Below are positions 15,967 through 24,716 of a stretch of 64,000 nt of DNA, one piece after another. Each line of letters begins with the position of its first letter. Position 1 is the first letter of the stretch. A program made the position numbers and the translations under genes. The notes below the pieces were generated by a model. That model saw only the letters and a program-made list of their open reading frames with translations, searched no databases and was not told where the DNA came from. This DNA comes from Prochlorococcus sp. AG-409-G20 (lineage in GTDB: Bacteria; Cyanobacteriota; Cyanobacteriia; PCC-6307; Cyanobiaceae), in contig QCJW01000004.1 of assembly GCA_003215775.1 (NCBI GenBank), positions 39,959 through 103,958 on the forward strand, written 5' to 3'.

Positions 15967-17445
15967 ATGCCAAGACAACAAGGGTGGTTTGCATTAATAC
16001 TTGCATTAGTAATAGCTGCTGGCACGGTAGTATTTAACTTTCCTCTTCTCTTAGGGCTTGATCTAAGAGGAGGGAGTCAGCTTACACTTGAAGTTCAACC
16101 AACTGAAGAGATAGAAGAAGTAAAAATAGAACAAACTGAAGCAGTTAAGTATGTCTTAGATAGAAGAATAAATGGCCTGGGTGTTTCAGAATCAATCCTT
16201 CAGACTATAGACAATAATAAACTTGTTTTGGAATTGCCTGGTGAACAGGATCCCACAAGAGCTGCACGTGTACTTGGGGAAACTGCACTTTTAGAATTTC
16301 GATCTCAAAAGATAGGATCAGATGTAAAATTTAAGGAACTTAAGGAAGAAAGAGCAAAAGCAAGAACTCTGCTTAACTATTATCAATTACTTTATAGAGG
16401 AAAATCATCTCCCAATTCATTTACTCTCAATAATGATCAAATAAAGCAATTAGAATCTAACTTTGGTATATCAAATGGTCCAGAAGAATTGTTACCTCAA
16501 GTTGAGGAGGTCTTGACAAATATTAATAAGAAAATTGTTGATTTATTTGAACCTGCTTATCTCACGGGTAAGGATCTAATATCAGCAGGGCGTCAGCAAG
16601 AGCAGAACAGTGCAAGTTGGGAAGTAACGCTTGCATTCAATAAAGAAGGTTCAGAGAAGTTTGCAAAATTAACGCAATCTATAGCTGGTTCTAATAGGTT
16701 GCTAGGAATTGTTTTAGATGGACGTTCTATAAGCGAAGCAAGTGTTGGAGATCAATTTAAAGTAGCTGGAATAACAGGAGGTGCAGCAACCATAAGTGGA
16801 AATTTCTCTGCTGAAGCGGCAAGGGATTTGGAGGTTCAACTGAGAGGAGGCTCATTGCCGCTGCCAGTAAAAATCTTAGAAGTTAGAACTGTCGGGCCGA
16901 GTTTAGGCGCTGAAAATATTCGGGAAAGTATTTTGGCATCTATTTCAGGACTTATTTGTGTTGCATTGTTTATGCTAATTATTTATCGATTGCCAGGTTT
17001 TGTAGCTGTAGTAGCTTTGAGTTTATATGCACTTTTTAATATCTCATTTTATGCACTCATACCTGTCACTTTGACTCTTCCTGGTATAGCTGGCTTTATT
17101 TTAAGTATAGGTATGGCGGTTGATGCAAATGTGCTCATTTTTGAGCGCATTAAAGATGAATTACGAAGTGGTAATACATTGATACGGTCTATCGATACGG
17201 GATTTTCTCAGGCATTCTCATCAATACTTGATGGACATTTAACTACACTTATAAGCTGCATTGCATTGTTTTCTTTTGGAACTGGATTTGTTAAAGGCTT
17301 TGCTGCAACACTTGGAATAGGTGTAGTTATGAGCCTTTTTACCGCATTAACTTGTACACGTACTTTATTGAGATTCTTGATGAGTTATCAGGCTCTAAGA
17401 AGACGTACTAATTTCTTGCCAGTCAATCAATTGCCTTCTTTATAG
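15967..17445 (+). CDS. secD: Protein translocase subunit SecD
   Basis: SecD uses the proton-motive force to pull proteins through SecYEG in plasma and thylakoid membranes. ATG at 15967 is preferred to the TTG at 15964. The N-terminal helix is followed by LLGLDLRGGSQLTLEV, a large periplasmic domain (about residues 35-300), and the RND-type membrane domain (about 310-490) with LPGFVAVVALSLYALFNI and ILSIGMAVDANVLIFERIKD, the SecD signature DANVLIFERI. Length 492 is typical. secF follows 7 bases later. Confidence 0.97.
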   Translation: MPRQQGWFALILALVIAAGTVVFNFPLLLGLDLRGGSQLTLEVQPTEEIEEVKIEQTEAVKYVLDRRINGLGVSESILQTIDNNKLVLELPGEQDPTRAARVLGETALLEFRSQKIGSDVKFKELKEERAKARTLLNYYQLLYRGKSSPNSFTLNNDQIKQLESNFGISNGPEELLPQVEEVLTNINKKIVDLFEPAYLTGKDLISAGRQQEQNSASWEVTLAFNKEGSEKFAKLTQSIAGSNRLLGIVLDGRSISEASVGDQFKVAGITGGAATISGNFSAEAARDLEVQLRGGSLPLPVKILEVRTVGPSLGAENIRESILASISGLICVALFMLIIYRLPGFVAVVALSLYALFNISFYALIPVTLTLPGIAGFILSIGMAVDANVLIFERIKDELRSGNTLIRSIDTGFSQAFSSILDGHLTTLISCIALFSFGTGFVKGFAATLGIGVVMSLFTALTCTRTLLRFLMSYQALRRRTNFLPVNQLPSL

Positions 17446-17452
17446 ACTCTAT

Positions 17453-18460
17453 ATGAATAATTATTCATCTATCAGTAATCAAAAATATCGACCTAACTTT
17501 AAGTTAAGCCGAAATAGAAGAAGAGTTTTAGGATTATCTCTAACCCTTGTTCTTGTTAGTATATTAGGGTTGGCTCTAAGTTCACTTAATCCTTCTATAC
17601 ATAAACCATTGAAGCTAGGACTTGATTTTACTGGAGGTACTCAAATTAGGTTGGAAAGAAAATGTGATAATAAATGTGGTCAGATTAATTCATCAACAAT
17701 TTCAATGTCTTTGACGACATTATCTAAAAGTAAATCTCTTTCTTTCCCGAATTTCGACAATGTAAAAGTTCAACTACTAGATAATTCAAAATCAATATCT
17801 GTAAGGCTTCCATTCTTGTCTGCACAACAAGGACAAATGGTTATAGATAATTTGAGTACACTTTTAGGACCTCTTAAAGAAGGTAGTCAGGAGGTAAATA
17901 CAATTGGTCCAAGTTTGGGAGGACAATTACTAAAAAGTAGCTTGCTATCTCTTTTGGTAGCCTTTACAGGTATATCTGTATACATAAGTTTTAGATATGA
18001 TAGGAAGTTTGCTTTTATCGCATTAGTTGCACTTGCTCATGACGTTATCATCGTCTGTGGTATTTTTGCTTGGTTAGGGTTACTTGTTTCCGTAGAAGTT
18101 AATAGTTTGTTTGCAGTAGCGTTGTTAACCATAGCTGGTTATTCCGTTAATGATACAGTTGTAGTATTCGATCGTATTAGGAAGAGGAGTAATGAGAATC
18201 TTTCTGAGAATATTATTGATCAAGTAGATAATGCTGTCGCTTCCACACTTACACGAACAATATATACAAGTGGTTCAACACTTCTTCCACTTGTTGCCTT
18301 GATTATTTTTGGAGGAGCAACTCTTTATTGGTTCGCAGTTGCACTTGCAATAGGTGTTTTAGTAGGAAGTTGGTCTAGTATTGTACTTGCTCCGTCATTA
18401 ATATGTCTTTGGGATAAAAGTCAACCCGATACATTGACTGATCCACAAGATATAACTTAG
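17453..18460 (+). CDS. secF: Protein translocase subunit SecF
   Basis: SecF is the partner of SecD in the translocon. The N-terminal helix (about residues 27-47) is followed by LKLGLDFTGGTQIRLE, a short periplasmic domain, and then the RND-type helices with SYISFRYD-like, AVALLTIAGYSVNDTVVVFDRIR (the SecF signature NDTVVVFDRI) and SGSTLLPLVALIIFGG segments. Length 335 is typical. The next small gene begins directly after its stop. Together pdhB-secD-secF-85aa read as one transcriptional unit by spacing. Confidence 0.97.
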   Translation: MNNYSSISNQKYRPNFKLSRNRRRVLGLSLTLVLVSILGLALSSLNPSIHKPLKLGLDFTGGTQIRLERKCDNKCGQINSSTISMSLTTLSKSKSLSFPNFDNVKVQLLDNSKSISVRLPFLSAQQGQMVIDNLSTLLGPLKEGSQEVNTIGPSLGGQLLKSSLLSLLVAFTGISVYISFRYDRKFAFIALVALAHDVIIVCGIFAWLGLLVSVEVNSLFAVALLTIAGYSVNDTVVVFDRIRKRSNENLSENIIDQVDNAVASTLTRTIYTSGSTLLPLVALIIFGGATLYWFAVALAIGVLVGSWSSIVLAPSLICLWDKSQPDTLTDPQDIT

Positions 18461-18718
18461 GTGAGAAAGCCCTCAAATAATACAACTATATACTTTGATG
18501 TTTGGATACCCGTTTTGTTAGTAATACTTTCTTTATGGGATCTTAGAGTTGAGATTAGATTGTTGACCGAAAACTTTACCCTGACAGCACTATTTTTTAC
18601 AGTTCGTGATCACCCGTTATCTATATTTATCCTTTGCTCTAGTCATTCTATCTTTCAAAGATATGGTATAAGTAAATATTTAATTTCCATGCGATTCAAA
18701 ATCTTCGATTCACATTAG
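18461..18718 (+). CDS. Small hypothetical membrane protein after secF, 85 aa
   Basis: The GTG start abuts the SecF TAG with no gap, so it is almost certainly translated as part of the secDF transcript. It has one or two hydrophobic segments (about residues 13-28 and 40-62), one containing LSLWDLRVEIRLL, and a basic C-terminus. No family name is certain. The placement suggests a role near the translocon, which is an inference from position only. Confidence 0.6.
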   Translation: MRKPSNNTTIYFDVWIPVLLVILSLWDLRVEIRLLTENFTLTALFFTVRDHPLSIFILCSSHSIFQRYGISKYLISMRFKIFDSH

Positions 18719-18801
18719 CGCCAGGTTATCCATTATCTTCTTGACAAAGGTCTTCTTAGAAATAACTGTTGATATAAATGAAAACAATAAGCATCAAGCA
18801 T

Positions 18802-19881
18802 TCATCTTGCTAGGCGCTTGTTTTTCCATTGATTAAGTACGTCTATTACGAGAACCTCTCTAATTATTACTTGGAGAATAACTGTTAATGGAAGTGCCAA
18901 AATAAGTCCAATCGGACCAAAAAGAATCGTAAATGAGAATTGAGCAATTAGTGTTAGTCCAGGGAGTAATTTTACTTGATGATGCATTATTGATGGCGTT
19001 ATGAGATAACTTTCTAGATTCTGAATTACTATATAAAGTAAAATTACTGCAATTCCTTTCCATGGGTCATCAATGATTGCCACGGAAAAGGGAAAGATCG
19101 TGCTAATAGCTGGCCCTACATTTGGTATGACATTAAGTAGACCCGCAAGAATTGCATTGGCGATAACAAGCTTTACTCCAAGAATAGAAAGTCCTATGCC
19201 AGCTATAAACGCAACAAATAATGAGCTAATTAGCACTCCAAGCATCCAATCGCTAAGTGCTTCTCCACATTTTAGTAGGATAATTCTAGCTCTTTTTCTG
19301 TAAAATGAAGGTATTAAAATAATAGCTATCTCTCTATAGGCAACTGGTTGTGAAGCTATCATTATTCCTATAGCTGATACAAACAAAATCTTTGCCAATC
19401 CAATACCTAAATCACCTGCTAGACCTAGTATTTTCTTGATACCATCTCCAACTCCATTGGCTAAACTAACTCCATCAGGTAATGGGATGAATCCATTCAG
19501 GAATACTTCTTGATCCCAAAGTGGTTTTGAATTTTCTGAATATATTATGTTAGAAAAGTAATCAATCAGTCCTATGCAGATAATCCATAGTTTCCTTGCA
19601 GCAGTAGGTAATTGAACTATTAGTTGTTGGAATTCTTGAGTAAAAGGAGGTACTAGTGTTATGAATAATATACTAAAGATTGCTATTAGAAATATTAAAC
19701 ATATTCCTAATATTATAGGACGCGGAATGGATAGCTTAGAACGTACTTTCCCTACTAAAGTACACAAAGCCATCGCAAGAATAATGGCGGCAAATATTTG
19801 AATTACTAGGTCTTTTAGACTCCATAATATGTAAAGAGCGGATAGTATCCCTATTAGGGCGAACCAATTATGAAATTTCAA
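18802..19881 (-). CDS. AI-2E/PerM family transporter
   Basis: The 359-aa protein has about eight membrane helices. Signature pieces are an N-terminal helix with LWSLKDLVIQIFAAIILAM, a central LGVLISSLFVAFIAGIGL segment, and VIPNVGPAISTIFP followed by LFGPIGLILALPL near the end, as in AI-2E/PerM permeases. Some members export autoinducer-2 or act as Na+/H+ antiporters; the substrate here is unknown. The start is 20 bases downstream of psb28 on the same strand, so it may be co-transcribed with psb28 and mnmH. Confidence 0.9.
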   Translation of the reverse strand: MKFHNWFALIGILSALYILWSLKDLVIQIFAAIILAMALCTLVGKVRSKLSIPRPIILGICLIFLIAIFSILFITLVPPFTQEFQQLIVQLPTAARKLWIICIGLIDYFSNIIYSENSKPLWDQEVFLNGFIPLPDGVSLANGVGDGIKKILGLAGDLGIGLAKILFVSAIGIMIASQPVAYREIAIILIPSFYRKRARIILLKCGEALSDWMLGVLISSLFVAFIAGIGLSILGVKLVIANAILAGLLNVIPNVGPAISTIFPFSVAIIDDPWKGIAVILLYIVIQNLESYLITPSIMHHQVKLLPGLTLIAQFSFTILFGPIGLILALPLTVILQVIIREVLVIDVLNQWKNKRLAR

Positions 19882-19901
19882 AAGCTTTACCCCACTGGTT
19901 T

Positions 19902-20264
19902 TTAGCTTTGTGCACTGTCTGAATAACCAAGTCCATGGGATTTTGCATAGCGTTCCGCAAAGCGCATAAAACGTTGGAAATCGGTTTCATTCTTCCAAAT
20001 ATATTTTGCTTCTAGAGCATTTGGACTTCCATTTACAAAGCGAGCACTAACTTCTCTGGTGACAAGCTCTCCCTCCTCATCAATCATTATCATCCCGACG
20101 ATCTCACCCATTGCTTCAGGATCTAAGGCTTGAGGCTGTTCAAAGAGAAAAATAGCTTGACCCATTCTTCCATCTCTACTTCTTGTAAGTCTTATTTCTG
20201 GCACAGTTGGTTCGTCAGTGCCTCTGAAAAATTGGATAGTCGCCTGATGGGTTGAATTGTTCAT
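19902..20264 (-). CDS. psb28: Photosystem II assembly factor Psb28
   Basis: Psb28 binds CP47/RC47 on the cytoplasmic side during photosystem II assembly and repair, and also affects chlorophyll synthesis. The 120 aa (typical about 110-115) contain the family hallmarks [22 protein letters not shown] (residues about 9-30), [27 protein letters not shown] and a C-terminal [20 protein letters not shown]. It has no transmembrane helix, consistent with a peripheral extrinsic factor. It lies between mnmH and the AI-2E-type transporter on the minus strand. Confidence 0.96.
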   Translation of the reverse strand: MNNSTHQATIQFFRGTDEPTVPEIRLTRSRDGRMGQAIFLFEQPQALDPEAMGEIVGMIMIDEEGELVTREVSARFVNGSPNALEAKYIWKNETDFQRFMRFAERYAKSHGLGYSDSAQS

Positions 20265-20314
20265 TGTTTATGCGACAAGGTTTTGATCTTAGGCTCCTTT
20301 TGTGCTTTTTGTGA

Positions 20315-21388
20315 TTAGTGAATTTCCTTAACGAGCCCTGATTTTATCAATTTGATTGTTGACTCCTCAATATTTAGACCTGAGATGTCAATACTTCTAA
20401 GCTTTACTGCAGTTTTAAGCTCATATTCATAACAGCGATCGTAATAATCAAGAATCGCCTTACAAGCATCTGCCCAGTTTGCTTTTGAAATTGCATCAAT
20501 AGCCACCTTGGTCCTCTGAGGTCCAAGCCTGCGACTTATTCGCATGGTTGCTTCTTTTAATTTTTCAGATCCTTTATCTCCGTAAACCTTTACAAGTTGA
20601 GAAACTCTTTCTTCTATAGAGCGAGTTATTTCTAGGACAGGAGCATTTTGCATCTGATCAAAAAATGCCTTTGGTATTCTGCATTTTCCTAAATTTGCAC
20701 TTTCTGCCTCGAGCCATATTTCATTATTGTTTTTGTTTGTACAATTTCTCAACGCCTCTGCAAGTAGGTTTTCGTAATGTTCGTTAGTAGGTTGGTTTGG
20801 TAACCCAAGGGAGCCAAAGCTGCTGCCTCGATGATTTGCAATCCCTTCCAAATTTATTGTTGAATAACCTTTTTTTTCTAAAGCTAATAGGAGATCAGTT
20901 TTTCCTGTCCCAGTTTTACCTCCAATTAATCTGAGTGGGAGTTTCTCGACAAACTTATCTCTAACCCATTTGCGATAGGATTTGTAACCACCTTTTAGAA
21001 TTATTGGGTTCAAATCGTAAAGTTCAGCAAGCCAGGCAATACTTAGAGATCTCATTCCCCCTCTCCAGCAATAGATCCTGAGAAATTTGTTCGGACTTTC
21101 TTGTTGATCTGCTTCAATTTCCAAACTTGAATTTTCTAATGATCTTTTTAGAGACTCAAGCTTTGGATAGATATAATTAAGCCCTAAGAGAATAGCCTTC
21201 TTTCTTCCAACTCTTTTATATATTGTGCCAATATCTGATCTCTCTTCATTAGAAAATAGTGGAATGTTTTTAGCTCCTGGCCAATGTCCTTGTTGGAATT
21301 CCACTGGGCTTCGTATATCCAGAAGAGGACCTTTTAGGTCTTGGAAGATTTCGACTGATGTTTGTTGCAGAATTCCCATGCCTGACAT
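20315..21388 (-). CDS. mnmH: tRNA 2-selenouridine/geranyl-2-thiouridine synthase
   Basis: MnmH (SelU/YbbB) replaces sulfur with selenium, or geranylates, 2-thiouridine at the wobble base of tRNA Lys, Glu and Gln. The rhodanese domain (about residues 1-130) holds the catalytic cysteine in RIYCWRGGMRS, and the P-loop domain follows with LRLIGGKTGTGKTDLL (Walker A, about 155-170). Length 357 is normal. No selD is in the window; without a selenophosphate source the geranylation activity would be the more likely role, which cannot be settled here. Confidence 0.94.
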   Translation of the reverse strand: MSGMGILQQTSVEIFQDLKGPLLDIRSPVEFQQGHWPGAKNIPLFSNEERSDIGTIYKRVGRKKAILLGLNYIYPKLESLKRSLENSSLEIEADQQESPNKFLRIYCWRGGMRSLSIAWLAELYDLNPIILKGGYKSYRKWVRDKFVEKLPLRLIGGKTGTGKTDLLLALEKKGYSTINLEGIANHRGSSFGSLGLPNQPTNEHYENLLAEALRNCTNKNNNEIWLEAESANLGKCRIPKAFFDQMQNAPVLEITRSIEERVSQLVKVYGDKGSEKLKEATMRISRRLGPQRTKVAIDAISKANWADACKAILDYYDRCYEYELKTAVKLRSIDISGLNIEESTIKLIKSGLVKEIH

Positions 21389-21400
21389 AGTGGGTATAGG

Positions 21401-21420
21401 CCGGTATTTTTAGACCGGTA
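21401..21420. promoter_or_regulatory. CCGGTA direct repeat between mnmH and GUN4-like gene
   Basis: CCGGTA occurs at 21401-21406 and again at 21415-21420, 14 bases start to start, in the 40-base gap between divergent genes. It also reads as a short hairpin (CCGGT...ACCGG). This suggests a paired binding site or an overlapping promoter element. No known factor is matched. Confidence 0.45.
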
Positions 21421-21428
21421 AATTTTCC

Positions 21429-22145
21429 ATGTCTTCTGATACACCTCATTCAAGCAACGAGTCAGTCAAAGAGCTACTGGAGAAATTTTCTGGTTGCTCA
21501 GATAGACAGCGTAAATCTCTTGTAAAACCTATTGAGGGTATAGCTAAAGAGATTTCTGATATCGGATCTGCAGTTCTTGATCCATTTGATTCAAATGGAG
21601 ATGACTGGGCTGCTGGTTGGATCTTGCAAGTTGTAAAAAGGCATTGTCCAGATTCTTTGGAGAAATTTATTCCAGATGATTCAGAAGGATGGTTTTCTAC
21701 TTGTTCAACCATAGGAATTGACTTCCATAAGCTTCAAGGATATTTGTTGGCGGAACGATTTGAAGAGGCTGATCGATTTACTAGTTCAGTATTACGGCAA
21801 TTAGCTGGCTCTTCTGCTGAATCAAGAGGTTACGTATATTTTAGTGAGGTCTCCGAAATGCCGGGTGAAGATTTAGTCACTATTGACAGACTATGGAACG
21901 CATATTCCCAAGGTAAGTTTGGATTCTCTGTTCAAGCTCGTCTCCTAAAAAACTTGGGAGGAGCTTATGAACGTCTATGGCCAAGAGTTGGATGGAAGAA
22001 CAATGGTGTCTGGACAAGATATCCCAAGGCTTTTACTTGGTCCTTGTCGGCTCCAGAGGGGCATATGCCTTTAATTAATCAATTGAGAGGAGTTCGGCTA
22101 ATGGATGCTCTATTGAATCATCCATCTATAAAAGAACGCTATTAG
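21429..22145 (+). CDS. gun4: GUN4-domain protein (tetrapyrrole regulator-like)
   Basis: GUN4 binds protoporphyrin IX and Mg-protoporphyrin and stimulates Mg-chelatase (ChlH), the branch point to chlorophyll. The C-terminal domain (about residues 90-235) has the full GUN4 order: LQGYLLAERFEEADRFTSSV, then DLVTIDRLWNAYSQGKFGFS, then VGWKNNGVWTRY and FTWSLSAPEGHMPLI. The N-terminal part (about 1-90) is a helical extension like those of cyanobacterial GUN4. Length 238 is typical. It is divergent from mnmH with a 40-base gap. Confidence 0.9.
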   Translation: MSSDTPHSSNESVKELLEKFSGCSDRQRKSLVKPIEGIAKEISDIGSAVLDPFDSNGDDWAAGWILQVVKRHCPDSLEKFIPDDSEGWFSTCSTIGIDFHKLQGYLLAERFEEADRFTSSVLRQLAGSSAESRGYVYFSEVSEMPGEDLVTIDRLWNAYSQGKFGFSVQARLLKNLGGAYERLWPRVGWKNNGVWTRYPKAFTWSLSAPEGHMPLINQLRGVRLMDALLNHPSIKERY

Positions 22146-22214
22146 TGAATATTCTGTTGTGATAACTAAAAGTTCTAGCTTAAAACTATTGATTTATGGA
22201 GACTATCTTTAGAG

Positions 22215-22667
22215 ATGATCTATATAAGTAAGCTGAGGTTAGGTAAGACTTTGTTAAAGCAATTTAGTGGGACAAAATATTCAGAGTTTAAATGGTCAGA
22301 ATATAATTTTCCTTCTTCTTTACAACTTTCTGAATATCTTGAGACTTTGTTAACTCCTCTCCAAGAACATAAAGCCTTTAAGAAGTTAGAACTAGGCCTT
22401 CATGAAGCATTAATAAATGCTGTTAAACATGGAAATTTGGAAGACTCAAGAAAATATCTAAGGGTTAGGAGAATCGTTACGCCTAATTGGTTTGTTTGGC
22501 AGATTCAAGATGATGGTCAGGGAATTCCTCCAGAAAAAAGAATTTTAAGTCTGCCCAAAAAGATAGACGCTCAATCAGGCAGAGGTCTTTTTATTATTTG
22601 TCAGTGTTTTGATGATATTCGTTGGAGTAATAAAGGAAATAGACTACAAGTTGCTTGTAGAAGATGA
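22215..22667 (+). CDS. HATPase (anti-sigma factor or kinase-like) protein, 150 aa
   Basis: The protein is one GHKL ATPase domain. It has the N-box LELGLHEALINAVKHGN (about residues 60-76), the G1 box DDGQGIP (about 97-103) and the G2 region QSGRGLFIICQCFDDI (about 116-131). It lacks a histidine-kinase dimerisation region, so it most resembles RsbW/SpoIIAB-type anti-sigma factors or serine kinases. No antagonist or sigma gene is adjacent. Whether it phosphorylates anything is unknown. Confidence 0.85.
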   Translation: MIYISKLRLGKTLLKQFSGTKYSEFKWSEYNFPSSLQLSEYLETLLTPLQEHKAFKKLELGLHEALINAVKHGNLEDSRKYLRVRRIVTPNWFVWQIQDDGQGIPPEKRILSLPKKIDAQSGRGLFIICQCFDDIRWSNKGNRLQVACRR

Positions 22668-22931
22668 TTATTTAGCCAAGTGAGTAGGGCATTTTGGTGG
22701 GCAGATTTCTCTTTTTAGCCATAGGATTGCTTGTTGGGTAATGTTCTGGACTTCAGATCTTTCAGCTCCATGGAGTAATTGAATAATTGCACCAGCTAGT
22801 TGTTCAGCTGCTCTTCGATCTGGGTCGCCTTTCAACTTATGCCAATCTTTTTCTGTGATCCTAAGCTCATAAAGCAATTCTCTAGAGAGTTCTTTTGCCT
22901 TAGCTGACCATTTTGATTGAGATTGTTTCAT
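22668..22931 (-). CDS. Hypothetical protein, 87 aa
   Basis: A short, basic, helical protein starting MKQSQSKWSAKAKELSRELL, with an RAAEQLAGAIIQLLHG helix and a C-terminal WLKREICPPKCPTHLAK containing two cysteines four residues apart (CPPKC). It converges with and directly abuts the HATPase gene. It looks like one of the small conserved cyanobacterial proteins of unknown role; I am not certain of a DUF name. Confidence 0.6.
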   Translation of the reverse strand: MKQSQSKWSAKAKELSRELLYELRITEKDWHKLKGDPDRRAAEQLAGAIIQLLHGAERSEVQNITQQAILWLKREICPPKCPTHLAK

Positions 22932-23128
22932 TAAGATGGCCCTTAAGAAGTAAGTTGTAAAATGAATTTTGTTAACATGCTACTAATTATTGTAACTAAA
23001 GTAAAATGGTTGTTAACAGAAAAATTAAGTTCTCTTTGTGGAGTTTTCTTAGGATAATAGTTCCTGTGTTGTTTATCCTTATTAAATCAAGAAACTAATC
23101 AGATTTATAAAGAGTTATTTAGTTGCTC

Positions 23129-24277
23129 TTATGTTTTGTTTTCTATAGGCTTTATAGCTGACCATACTCTTGTCATGAAGTGAGAGTTAGCCTCTATGGA
23201 TATAAAGCCACTATTTGACAACTTTTCTTCTATATTATCGGAAACATAGTCGTTGTAATATGGCTCGTGAAAGGCTTTGGGAAAGTTCTCTAAGACAGTT
23301 TCAAACTTTGGTGAATCTTCTTTTTGAATCGAATCTGCAAGAACAAAAATACCCCCTGGTTCTAATACTCTCATGCACTCATTAATAACTTTTTGACGTG
23401 ACCCTTTGGGTAATTCATGAAGTAAATATACACATGTAACACCTTGCATGCTATTGCTTTTGAAAGGTAGGTTCTCTGCATTGCCTCTTATTAGTTGAGC
23501 TATATCACTACCTCTCTTGTTTAAGTATCTACTTGCTTGGCGAAGATAAGCTGCTGATAAGTCTATTCCTATCAATTCTACATCAGACATTGAGCTACGT
23601 ATTTGTTTTAATGTTCTACCTGTTCCAGTTGCTACATCAAGTATCCTTAAGGTTGATTGATTACGATCTTGGAAATTCTTTAGACCTTTTTTTAAAGGAG
23701 ATATTATTCTTCGTCTCATGGAATCGGCAGTTCCATTGAATAGAATTTCTACTTGTAAGTCATATAAACCAGCTGAGAAATCACTAAAATAACCATCAGT
23801 TTGATGATGAAAGTTCTGCAAGTAGTAATCAGGATACTTTTGACGATTTATCTTGTTTGGAATATCCCTTGTATTTCTTTTTCTTCTTCGATCCCAAGTA
23901 AATGGAAGATCCAACCAGATAAGTGGATATCTTCTGGCCCATTCAATCCAAGGGGCTTCAAAAAGTTGTGAAATTGGATAAATTCCTTGCTCTGCTTCTT
24001 GCCAATCGACTTTCTCTAGTTCCTCCATTGATTTTTTTAAATCATGAAGTAATTCTCCTTGTAATGGGCTGACTTCTGGAGTTCCCCCTGGGGCAAGAAA
24101 CTCCATAAGTTTTGTGCTAATCCCTTTATGAGCTAGTCCGGCAAGGTTTTTACTGCCTTGAAGTGTCTTATAGGCAAGTTTTGTGATGCTGGGCGCTGCC
24201 ATGAACCATGGTAATGTTTCCAACCATTTCAGCACCTTGGATGGTGTTTTGGTTAATTTAAATCTAATTATTTGCAA
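23129..24277 (-). CDS. SAM-dependent methyltransferase, 382 aa
   Basis: A class I methyltransferase domain fills the second half (about residues 200-335). It has motif I LRILDVATGTGRTLKQIR (about 215-232), the acidic end of beta-2 in LIGIDLSAAYL, NAENLPFKSNSMQGVTCVYL and LHELPKGSRQKVINECMRVL, as in UbiE/Coq5-like enzymes. The N-terminal half is a non-catalytic helical extension of about 190 residues. The substrate is unknown. The ATG overlaps the stop of the upstream 103-aa gene by 10 bases, so the two are coupled. Confidence 0.88.
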   Translation of the reverse strand: MQIIRFKLTKTPSKVLKWLETLPWFMAAPSITKLAYKTLQGSKNLAGLAHKGISTKLMEFLAPGGTPEVSPLQGELLHDLKKSMEELEKVDWQEAEQGIYPISQLFEAPWIEWARRYPLIWLDLPFTWDRRRKRNTRDIPNKINRQKYPDYYLQNFHHQTDGYFSDFSAGLYDLQVEILFNGTADSMRRRIISPLKKGLKNFQDRNQSTLRILDVATGTGRTLKQIRSSMSDVELIGIDLSAAYLRQASRYLNKRGSDIAQLIRGNAENLPFKSNSMQGVTCVYLLHELPKGSRQKVINECMRVLEPGGIFVLADSIQKEDSPKFETVLENFPKAFHEPYYNDYVSDNIEEKLSNSGFISIEANSHFMTRVWSAIKPIENKT

Positions 24278-24579
24278 TATGCATTGGCTATTTCTTGAAG
24301 CAAGAGTCTGATTTCTATCCAGTTGTGATTTGGCTCAACACTTTTTAGCTCCTTCATATTTTCTTTTATAAGATAGGAAGAAGAATTGGCTATTTCGCAA
24401 ACTTGTTCTAAGTTTTCAGATTGGAAAATTTTCTCAATTTCTTTTATATTAGAATTTATTTTTGAGAGAGGATACATAGAATCTCTATGATTAGCTTCGT
24501 TTGCAGATCCTGTAAAATTCATCATACTCATTGTAAATAGAATAAGTAAATATATCCTTGATTGTCTCTTGGAAAACAT
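24268..24579 (-). CDS. Small exported hypothetical protein, 103 aa
   Basis: The N-terminus (MFSKRQSRIYLLILFTMSMM followed by NFTGSANEA) is a signal peptide-like helix with a cut near residue 25. The mature part is helical and acidic, with two cysteines (in EQVCEIA and NAYCK) that could form one disulfide. It overlaps the start of the methyltransferase gene by 10 bases. No family is recognised. Confidence 0.55.
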   Translation of the reverse strand: MFSKRQSRIYLLILFTMSMMNFTGSANEANHRDSMYPLSKINSNIKEIEKIFQSENLEQVCEIANSSSYLIKENMKELKSVEPNHNWIEIRLLLQEIANAYCK

Positions 24580-24716
24580 TTATTAGGATTGAATTTAATT
24601 TAATAGTAATTCTAAATAACAAAGTTATATTAATCTTATGAATATCTGTTTTGTTTTAAGCTCAATTATTGTATATTTTTGAATATCTCGTTTATTAACT
24701 TCTTGTTATCCTTACT

